From: Saturnia japonica
Taxonomy: Eukaryota > Arthropoda > Insecta > Lepidoptera > Saturniidae
Reading direction: 5' to 3'
Assembly (NCBI GenBank): GCA_033032175.1
Contig: CM065325.1
Span: 6,352,930-6,416,929, forward strand
Length of the DNA: 64,000 nt
Shown here: positions 26,301-38,300 of the stretch, one piece after another
Numbering within the stretch: position 1 is the stretch's first letter
Layout: each line of letters begins with the position of its first letter
Notes under the pieces: generated by a model
What the model was told of the DNA's origin: nothing
What the model saw: only the letters and a program-made list of their open reading frames with translations
Databases searched by the model: none
Translations under genes and position numbers: made by a program

Positions 26301-29300
26301 ACGCTGAGTAAACCATAAGTGATATAGCAAATTAATGTACTAAACAATTGTAGACATTAAAAAGACCTACAAAAAAGTCAGCGAGAGTATACTTCTGTCT
26401 TCTACGGAACACCCACAATAAACATTTCTGTCTTTAAAATAGCCGGGAGAGGGAAGCAAGATTCGCGCGGGCATTCTGCAGTCCACGTGAGCGAAGCCGC
26501 GGGCACAGCTAGTTTAATAATAATATGAATAAAGTATTCGACCGCGCTTCCACACTTCTTCTCAATCCCTATTTTCTATCCCACACTTTCTAAAAATACG
26601 CGGCGCTTCTATTTCCTACTAAATTAGCTCGCAAACTTTTCAGTTAAATATTTGATAACACAAAAAAATATATTGACACATTGTTTTTTTTTATACACTC
26701 GTTTAAATACAGCTTGAAGTGTAAAAGGAGCTTGACACCGCGAGTAATTTATTATTAATATTATTAAGCCGTTTATTTAATTATTTACATTTTCTTTTTT
26801 AAATTTTACAGTCATATCTATATAAAATTCAATATTACAATTTAAATAAATAATTGATCGCCAGCAGCACGGTGAAGACCCAAGGGAGCTAACAGTGGCT
26901 AGGGCTCCAGAGAGAGGAACTTCCTCATAATTCACGCCGTGTCCAGAAGAACTTCCTTCTGTATCTTGCCCTTGATCCAACAGCCAAGCGAGAACTTCCC
27001 AAGATGGTGGTCGAAGCTCTTCGCTATTAGACCACTCACTGATATTATAATTATTATTATTATCTGTAATATCGGTTTTTGATTTTCTCAATTTAAACAT
27101 GACTTTTAGATAGATTTTGTTTGTTGGAACTTCGTATCTTTGTAGTAGGATGCACGTTATTTATAAAATTACGCACACTTAAGACATAAATCTACATAGT
27201 CGTTATCCATATATAGCAAATGTAATTTAAATGCGACCTTTAACGAATAACCTTTAAACCGTACACAAATAAGGATCAAAGAGATTACAATCGTGATATC
27301 ACTTTCGCCCCCGACTCCTATGATTACCTAATTTTAGTTAAAGAAATATATTTTACATAAACTAAGCTCAAATACTTTATCTTGTGTATTTTTTTTATGT
27401 TATTCCTAAAAAGCTGTGTAAGTATGTCAATTTTATAACCATCTCCGTGAGAAAAGTACCTTTATTTATATCATTTCCATTTCTTTATTTTCTCCATGAC
27501 AGCTCCTGTGAAAACTTGAACGAGCGTCTTTTTTACATTATGTATGCATTCTTTTATAAAAATATGACGGGATAACTGAACGGGATAAAAACTGATAGGG
27601 ATGGAGCTATATCGATAAACGTAACACGATAACAGACCCGATATTTTTTTACAAAATGTAAGAAACTAAACTACTGCCAGATACTTTTGTACAAATTTAT
27701 TAACTAATGTTATATTTCATTACAAGATGTTACACGTATTAATTCTTGATTGATAATGCAAACTTCTTCAAAATTTTCGAAGCTGTTGTAAAATAATTAG
27801 GTATAGGTAGGCACTCGATAATGAAATGAAATAATTATAACGACAAGTAATCTTTATTTATTTATTTTAATCAAAATCTGATGAATCAAAATATAATAAA
27901 TATATGCGATCGATATCATTACTTATTTGGTCACAACACTACAACTATCAAAATAGAACTGTAATCGAGAAAATAAAGAAATGGAAATGGTATAATTTGT
28001 ATCTAAAAAAGTTTGCAACCCTAACATCACCATCCCTTTATCTACTACTTTATCTATTACCTGGTATAATGAGCCTGGCCAGGGTCACCGTATCCCAGCA
28101 CAATGTCATGCAACCACTCGGGCACAACGCATTCCGTGTTCATCAATTCCCTAATTGTCTCTAACACAGCTTTGAAGTTGTTTTCTTTAGGTTTGCGGCG
28201 CATTACTATGTTGAATGTTTCATAAACGTCCTGGTTAAAAAGAAAAATTATTTTAGCACCTATTTTAGTGATAGTTCGAAACGCAGAAAACAGTCAGTAG
28301 TGATGAGTGAAAAATAAAAATAAAATAGCAATGTAAAGTAATCAAAAATAAATAAGATTAGAAACAGAATCTCATTTAAAATCATGCGCAACACTTACTA
28401 TAAATATTTAATTCCTAAAACCAGCAAGGAAAGGATACAGCTTCCTAAGCCCCATTATTGTTCTGCCCAAAAATTTGTGATTTGACTAACAATGGTAGCG
28501 ATAACACCATAAATTTTTTTTAAATTATAAGTTAACTCCTTTAACACTGCTGTTTTTTTTTTACTGACAAGTATGGTTTTATAGTTCTGTGTAACAAATA
28601 AAACAATAGAACATCATTCAGGAACCAAAAAAGATTACGTTACAAATCCTTATACAACAAAAATTTACGAGAGTAAATAAATCTTAGATTCGTAAAAATA
28701 TTAATTGAAGTATTAACTACATTAACATCAACAAAAGATGTGTTTAGATTATTTAAAAACAATAAAATATTAAAAGATATGACGTAATGTCATACCTCAA
28801 CTTTGTAAATTGATAAAAGATACGAGGGTTGAGTACCTAGGTATATATTTTCTTTACCATAACATTTCAATTGCTAATGCACTGTTGTATTAATAAACCA
28901 TCTGGTTGTCGGCCGTGACATAATGGAACAGACTACAGAGATCATATCCTTATAACAATAAAAGGATGCCTATTTTTAACAGACTTCTAAAAAAGACGGA
29001 GGTTACTCAATTCGAATGTACTTTTTTTTATGGATGTTCAGCCATAACTTCTTTGTGCATGAACCGATTTGAATGATTATTTTTTTGTTTCTTTTGTTTT
29101 GTTTGGGGATACCTCAAGGTTAGTCACATTTTAATTTCATTGGCATTAAGAGTTTCAACTTCGAAGATACACCAGGAAACTCTTCAAAATCATTGAAGTT
29201 GGTTTTCTTTTATGATTAATAATTGTCTTGTAATTTTGATTGTAATTTAAATATTTCATTTTCATTGAAGATAGTCCAAATAAATCGAAAAGTTCGAATT

Positions 29301-32300
29301 ATTCCAATAAATCGAATAGTTCCTATATTTGCTACGAAATTAGAATCGAATACTATATATATATATAATATAATATATATATAAGTAGCAACAGTAATAA
29401 ACTTATTAATATTTAATTTAAGGTTCAATAGCCATAAACCGAAATACTGCATTTCTGAACTCTAAACATAGATCCCTTAATCATACATTTAAATAAAAAT
29501 TCATTTATTATCATACAAATTATATTTGTACCCTGAAGATCTGGAAGAATAATGACAAGCTGTTATCTTGATTAAAGATAATTATAATAACTAACTTTTT
29601 TGTATTAGTTTCATTGCATATTGGAAACAGTGCATGGCAATTTATCAGTTTTTAATATAGGAAATTCTGTTTGATTTATGACAAGTATATTTACTTTGTG
29701 GTTGAAAACTTGATTATACTAACTTCGTTTCCTTTGCTCGCATGATCTAAATCGAGCCTGTACTGATTTGGATCAAGCAATAGACGAAAAGTCCTAGAGT
29801 CTCCCTCGAGTTCAGGACGTGGTTCAGGGCCCTCTTCGATTACCCTGCCAGAGGCGTCGAGCATACCTTCAACCTCACATCCCCGAACGTACACTATACC
29901 AGCTTGTTCCACCATGCTCTTCCTGTAGTTGTATTTCGTACCTACAATAGGCGAGTAGGTAAATGTATGCAACACATTTAGAAATATTATTAAAGAAGTA
30001 AGTAGGGCACAGAGAAATTATATTAGAAATTAATCTCTACTTGGGGCAGCCCTACAGGTGAAATACCTACCCTTCAACATCAATTCTTGCAACAATGAAG
30101 AATACTGATAGAGCATGAACAACATGGAGAGGGATTTTCTGATCAGTAGATCTTGAATAGTCGGAAAACATACCTATACCCTGTGTTGGGCGCACGGTGA
30201 CTAGGAAACAGACATCGTGTTTCCTAAGACTCTCCCACTCATGCTTAATCTCATTTCTGACACTAAGAGTCACTGTTACATCGGCGCGGACACGAGATGG
30301 CGCCTTTTCCCCTATGTTGGGCTTGGCCACCTCTACGACTGCGAAACTCTTTATAGGATGCGCCATCCGCGCCCAACCGCCAAAGTACACACTACCATCT
30401 TCTGCTTGCCTGGTAATAAAAAATATTTTATAAAAAAATCATAATTAAATCATATTCACATCACATTATTCTCTTCGTCTCGATATATTTTTTTGATCGA
30501 TAACTTAATATTGTAATGGCAATTATGCTACAATCTCGGTACGTTAGGTTTCTATATTCATTGTTTTAATCAATTTCTTATAAAAGAATAATTGGCAAAA
30601 ACAACCCTACCATCAGATTCAGTACTTAAACTTTTATGGCAATAATGATAATTGAAGCTTCTTGCTATAATAAATGTGCTAAAATCCAGCCAAACATCTA
30701 ATTTGTTTCATGAATACTCAGAAATTACATTAAGTGAAACAAAATTCGAAGGTGGATATCGATACTTTTACGGTTCTTATAATGCGATTTAACAACGTAA
30801 AACAAAATTTCCTGCTTTATTTACGTTTGTAAAAGCTATAAAAGTAAACATAAGTACAAATTATATTTATTAACTTAATAGCATTTTTTTTTAATGAATT
30901 AGAAAATGAACATACCAGGGCGCTAATCTATAAACAGCGTCTTCTATATCTTGTCGTATTTCATCTGCGGAAATAATTAATTATAAATATTTATTAAAGA
31001 GGAAATAAGTAATAAAGACAAAAATAGAATATTAACGACACCTAGTACCGTCTACGATATTAATACGGTTTACTGCTTATGTATTTCGCAAGAGTAAAGC
31101 TATAGCAGAAATGTATTATACAGAATTTGGTACTATAGCCATAATGTACTAAATAGAATCTGTAAAGGCAAAATCGGTTTAAAAGCACACTACAGACAGC
31201 ATATATTATTATGTACCTAAAAAACAAATATTTAGAACATATCGTTACGATTTGAGGAAAAATAAAAAATTCACTATTCTCGAAATATCTGGAATCGTCT
31301 AAACTAATGTACTCGAAACATCGAGTATCTATTCGTATATACTAAAACATTACATGTAGTTCACTCACAAATTACGTCAATTAAATAAACAGTAGTCTAA
31401 AAATAGAACACTTCCCCTTTAAACAATGGCGTAAAGTTCGAAGCATTTCTAGTGATTCGACCCTTCTTTTTTTCTGGTATACATGTATGCAAGCCGTGTT
31501 CCCGAACCAGGACGCTGAACGCCTTTAGCGCTCGCCCAAAAGCCCGATATGGCTGTAAAGCCTTCTGAGGCTTCAGGACCCTTAAGGCTAACAGGTAAGT
31601 AAGAACGAAAAAAAAAACGAGCCAGGACAGTTCTGTTTTGGACAACGAAGTTGAAATAACAAGTGATAAAAACAAGATACTGTAAGTACGACCAGTAAAC
31701 AAAATTATAGTGAGTTTGTTTGAATTTTATTACACTGAGTACAAATAATTTTTTTACGCAAAATCTAACTGTATTTCAATACCCACGGGTATATCAACAT
31801 GAATTTTTTTTTTAATGCAAATGCAATTTCACAACTTAAGTCTATGGTTTTTTTGGCTTGATTTGGTTTGTGTTCAACGAATAAAATATAAATATTACTT
31901 CCATTTTTTAACATTGAGATAACAACATGCATCATAACATAAAGAAATAACGTTTAAAACATGATTTTATTATTTAAACTAATTTCATTATTCATTGTTT
32001 AACTGTGCGTGGGCTATGTGATGCATGGTGAATTGCCAATTTATCGTAGATCAGATTGAATTGACGAACTTATTAGCATTGAACTGTATTGTTATTAAGG
32101 CATTGTGCTGAATCAGGTTCGATGAAGATATAATACTAATTAGATCCTATTGTATTCAACAGTATGATTTAAAAATTGATAGCAATGATCTTGTTTAATT
32201 ATATTATTCTTTACATTCGATAGTAAATTTAGTTTTGATTAATCAGCAATTAAAAGATGTTGAAGCTGGATGGTACCGGGTACGACACGACAACCCGCGA

Positions 32301-35300
32301 GTTGACAGTATGTTTAACAACGTTTGTTAACAACAATTTAACGTCAGACAAATTGCCGTCACATAACTGAGCTACAACAAAAAATTATAATAAAAGAACA
32401 ATAACTCAGTCAGAAGGGAACAAGCTCACCGGGAGACGGTTCCACAGCTTTACGGTACCGCTGAGATACGACATTCCAAACTTTTTTGTTCGTGCCCGAG
32501 ATAGAGGTTAGCGTAAAGCTGTGCCTCCGGAGCCCAGTACGTGTGGTTCTGTTACACGAATATTATATGTCATTCAATCTTTATTTGAAATACTTACTGC
32601 ACATAATGTAATTCCTCTCACTACCAATCATTATTTATAAGAAAAAAAAATTGAGTGTGTGTTCACACGCGGTTATTCACACCGTCCCAAAAGAATTTTC
32701 ACTTCAACAATAAAAAAAAAATGTAATCAATAATAACTATCAAAATCTTTTATAATGAAACATGATAGTGGAATTGACAAAATATTAGGGGTCGAGGGGA
32801 TTTAGTGTTTGTATAATTTTTACAAATACGTTTCGTTTTCTCTATGATTAATATCTACCAGAATTTAAAATTAGATAATATGCCGTAGCCTTCCATAATC
32901 AAGGATAAGGAATAAATTACACCAAACGAAATTTCGACTGAAGTTAGTATACCTGATTATAAACATCTACCGTACGGTATTTATAGTAAAAATATCTACA
33001 TGTATAGGCAATACGTTAATATTATTATGAGCAAATTTTCAAAATATTAAAAACAAATAGATAATGAGTAAAAGTTTTCCGTTACATACGAACATCTGAC
33101 GATCACATATGGCTTTCTGGGCATCGAAGCAAAAAGAAACAACGGATGCAGTTGTTTTTTAACGGTTTTATTACCTCATAATAAAAGGTAAAGTTAAATT
33201 CCCGTGGAGTAAATTTTTGCAATAGCTGGCTGCAACTTGAGCTTGAGCCCATAAGTAAATTTATAATTATGTCAAATAATAACAGGTATGAAAATATATC
33301 ATATTATACTCCATTTACAAAATGTACTGAAGCATGGGTGCCGGCAGCGGGGTGCAAATGCACCCTCTTATCAGGAAAGAAAATTAATGGCAAAGATTTA
33401 AAAAAAAATTGATTGAGGTAATGTTGCTATAAAAACTTAACAACAACTTAACGACCCAGACGTAGCCGTCCAAATTTGTATAATTATCTATAAATTATAT
33501 TTCATTAGTTAATATTCTTGTGTGTGGATGCTGATGTCCTTCCCTGAAAGTAATCCAGGCGACGACCATGCACTTGAAGTAATACTTCTTTGGGTATCTA
33601 CGGTGAGGAAATAAGTGGTTACAATTACGCAGTATTGGGTAAAGTGTAATTGAACTACAGTTTAATTATTACAATTACGAAAAGTAATTGAAATAAATAA
33701 AGAAATAAAGAACATTTATTTGACACTGAAAATACGGATATAATTAACACAACACACATTAAACAAGAGATTACAAAAAAAAATTTAGTAATTAAATTTA
33801 TACATTTATACATACAAAAGCCATACTTAAGATTAAAAGGGACCTCAGCTCAGCATATGCTATAGCAAAAATACTATAGCGCTGGTTTATAGCCGGTCCT
33901 ATACTACATACTAAAAGCTAGACTAGACCAGACCATGATCACCATTGCATAGAGAAAGGGGTAGGTCGCGGAAAGAAAGGACGAACATGACAAAAGTTTT
34001 TTACACCAAAAGTACATTACCTATGAACAACCAATATTGGTACATAAAAAATTTAAAAAAGATGCTCTGTGCTGAAACTTACCTGTAATTTAAAATGTAT
34101 TCATTTATTTTATACTAAAATGTACGTACAGATCTAGCAAACTGTAAATGTGGAGGAATATTGTTCCAGATCTTAGCAGCAGCATATTTAAAACTACCTC
34201 TAGCTGCTGTAGTTCTATGTTTTGGAATGATGAGGCGAGACAATCTAGTACGACTTGACCAGGTTAACTTTTCCAAAAGGTACACGGGTTTATCCATCTT
34301 GATAACACCAAAAAGAAGTGCAGCTAGGTGAACATATCGTCTATTTGCCATGCGCATTATTTTTGCCTTATTCAAAAATGATGTCACATGATTTCTGGGA
34401 GGAACATTAAAACAGAATCTAGCGCACGCATTCTGTACCCGCTGAAGTAAGTTGCTCGTTCTAGCCAGAAGCCGCGGCCCATAAACGACATCCATAAAAT
34501 TTAGCTTCGAGAGAACAAGAGAGTCTATCAGATTTATACGAAGTTGTTGCCTTAAATGTTGTCGCGTATTATATAGTATTTTAAGACGAAAAAAACAATT
34601 CCTTGCAACATTTTTAATATGAGACTCGAAACGCAGCTCCGAATTTATTAATAGGCCTAAGTTGCGTGCTTCTTGTGTGAACTCTGCGGTGTTACGTCCT
34701 ATAAGAATATACATATTTTTAGCAGTTATTTTTGCTATCTGATATTTTGTACCAAGAACCATAAATTTACATTTAAGTGGGTTTAATATAAGCGAATTAC
34801 AAGATGACCACTCCAAAATCCTTTGCAGATCTTCATTAATTTTATTCACCGCATCGATAGTATCCCCTGCTCTAAACGAAAAATATAACTGTAAATAGTC
34901 AGAATATAAATGGCACTTACAATTCTATATGGATTTAACTATGCCTGCACTATATAGGATAAACAGAATTGGCCCTAAAATAGACCCTTGAGGAACACCT
35001 CGAGTAATTTCTGATTTAGATGAGTAGATTGCTGCATCATCCCGACCATGTAGTTCAACGTACTGATAGCGATTTATTTTGACTACTCTTTCGAAAACCT
35101 TTGAAAGACATGGACTTACTTATTGGACGAAGATCTTTTAAAGTCAAAGGAATGGAAACCTTAGGAAGAGGACGGATAATTAATGTCTTCCAAAAATGAG
35201 GAAAACTTGAAGAAGCACTAAAAGTCATAACATCAACGAGATACCCTAAAGTCATACTGATCATGTCAAGAGAAATACTGTCATCTCCCCAAGCATTAGA

Positions 35301-38300
35301 TTTAAGATTTATTTATTACTTGGTAGGTCACAAATCACAAATGACTTATAATTAGTGAAATGTAATTCAATTACCAATTTCACTTTATAATTACTCAATT
35401 ACTTTTTCTTTTGTGATCCAAAGTTTTTTAAATAAAACAATTACTTCGTGTAATTTGTGTGTGTGTGTGTGTGTGTAATTATTAGGTGATGTAACTGAAA
35501 TTTTTTTGTTCTATTTCTAAACCAGCAACTCTCCCCGGCTTCGCATGGACAGCAGAGTAATATATTTATAACTCTATCCGATTACGCGGTGCACGCCAGT
35601 AATAGTTACTGTGACTCAACATTAGGAGATAGACATATGCCATCACGGACTTCTCCAAGCTTTTTAATGAACTACATCCTTAGTACATTATTTTTATGTA
35701 TCTCTTAAGGTATAGCCAGCATAAGCCTTGTAAGCGCCCAAAAATCGATTTATTGACATTATATTTTCTCTACTATATGAAAACTAAATTTTAATATATT
35801 GTTACAAACATTCCATAAAACATATAAATGACAGTGAAAACCATATAAATATACGTTGCGTGGTTTAGAAGAAGTAAACGGACAAAAAGACAGACGTTGA
35901 GACCGACTTTCTTTTATACTATATGAAAAGATAATCATGACAATTTAATATAGCATTATCCAATAGGTAAGTAGGTAACCCAAGAAACACAGCAAGAGGG
36001 AGTCCTAGTTTCTGTTTATCTACCGAGCGGCTGCAGGTAATTGTTTCAAGAACACTGCTGAGACAACATACTGTTTACTTGTGTGTACAGTGTATCCCAT
36101 CAAAAACATAAATGTGAAATAGGAGCCAAGTTCTATATTATGATATATGCCTTGTTTGTTGACAACGACAAAGGGAGTAATATCTAAAAGGGGTCCAAGT
36201 TCAATGGTATGCCCTGATTTATTCATAACAACGTAACATATTTTATAATAACTTAAAATATCATTTCATCTTGTAACTTAGGATAATATATTGAAGCCTA
36301 GGGTCTGACTTGGCTAGTTATAATTTTTCGAATCCGACTGGTAGTTCTAGAGATTAGCGAGTTTAAACAAACAAACAATAAAAGTTTCCCGTTTTTTTGT
36401 AGTATAGATTTGGCAAAGTCGAGGCGGTATCCGCTCGCCCGGGGACTTTTTTTTCTGACTGACTATACTGTTAGCCTTAGGGGCCCTGGAGCCTCTGACG
36501 GCTTTTACAGCTTACAGCTTCAGCGGACTTGGCTCTCGGGGATTTTTTTTTAGAGCTGACTATACTGTTAGCCTTAGAGCCCCTGAAGCCGCTGCGGTTT
36601 TTACAGCTTCACCGAACTTGGGATGCACTCGGAGACTTTTTTTTTTTAGAACTGACTACACTGTTAGCCTTAGGGGCCCTAAAGCCGCTGCGGCTTTTAC
36701 AGCTTCACCGGACTTGGAAGTTCGCGTCAAGGTTTTATCGCAACGCTCCCCACCCCGCTAGTACATGGCCGCGCCGCGCCGCACCGAACGCCGTGGTCCG
36801 TAATACCTATTATTTAATTATTTAAAAGTAACGATCTTACACTATGGATGTGCGCTAAATATTGAAATAATATTTATACTAAATCCTAGTTAATAAATTA
36901 ATAAATACGAACGTCGACTATACTCTTAGTTCTAAGTAGTAAAACTAATGTTTGGATTTAAAAAAATTAAGGGTGGTATTCCACTGGTTATATATTCACG
37001 TGAAGGCCTTAAAAACCACAATTTTGATTGTTGATTCTTATATTACAGGCACTATAAGTAAGTGTTCCTAATAGAATCAATTAATTGAAAAATTATAAGC
37101 CAAATTTTGGACGTTAATATCTAAATAACTGTTTGAGGTGTTTTTATGAAATTTGGAGCACATGTGTATCTCGCAAGTCTCAATATATGAGCCAAATTGA
37201 ACATGTTTATGTAAAATCGTTTTTGAGTTATGAGGGGGTCAAAAGTGGCTCCAAATGGTTCATGTAATATGTATTACACACGGTACCGCTCGCCATTCTG
37301 TTAGCTTTAAATTGGCTTGACACGCTACCGCGTATCTAGTTAGTGGCGCGCTACCTTGTACCAACGCAACGTCTAAAACAAGATGGTCGAGCACGAACTT
37401 GTACCTACGACTTAGTCTGCAGGCCACTTGCGAGCACCCTTTCCAGACGTCCGATAATTGATAAAAGTTACACTTAAAAAGTAATTAAGCAAGAATAATT
37501 AAAATTAATGTCATTAGAATTACAATAACTCCTATCATTAGTAACTCTATGTAGTTTCGGTTACTTGTGATTGAATTACAAAGAAATTTTAATGCATGCA
37601 TTAATGGCTTAAAGTAAATGCTTGAAGTGCATGTAAACCCATAGAAGTTTTACTTCTTGCACATAATGAGACTCGCATCAATTTATTTTCAGTCCTATTA
37701 GTTTCCGTTAGAATAAATTCAACTTGTGGCTGGTTTGATTTGGGTATAGTTGCAGACTAATCTAATGAATAAATATTCGTACACACAATTGATCACCCGC
37801 ATAACGAGTCATACCCAGGTGGCCTAGCCAAGTTGCCATTTTACATTCGTTAACGCTGAGAGAAAACGAAAAAATGTATGCAAATGACATATCTTATCAC
37901 GTGATTCAACTTTGAGTTATTTTATGTATTCCAATTTAAAAAATCTTTTCTGTTAGCGTTATCGATTGTAGAAATGCATATCTAGATTCTCCAGATATAA
38001 GATTTTAAAAGGGCAAAGAAAAGAAACTTACACGTGCTCTCGAGACGAAATAAATTGAAATTTCTCAACAAGTAATCGTGAAGAGTGAGGAATTGAAGAT
38101 TAAGTTTAGGAAGTGCCAAACAGTTTTCTCCGCTATATATCTCTGTAGGTACCACATTTTCATCCCATATGATCTCCTCAGTCGGGTATAATGGCATCGA
38201 ATTTAGTTCTTCAAGTTGCGATATACGTCGCTCATGTCGTGAAATCTGTTACAAATAAACTCACATCATTGAACGAAACTGTGTCTTGAAATCACAGAAA

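Noticed and set aside
36529..36825. 98-codon ORF
   Set aside because: Translation of the 97-bp tandem array; the repeated [23 protein letters not shown] pattern is only the DNA repeat.
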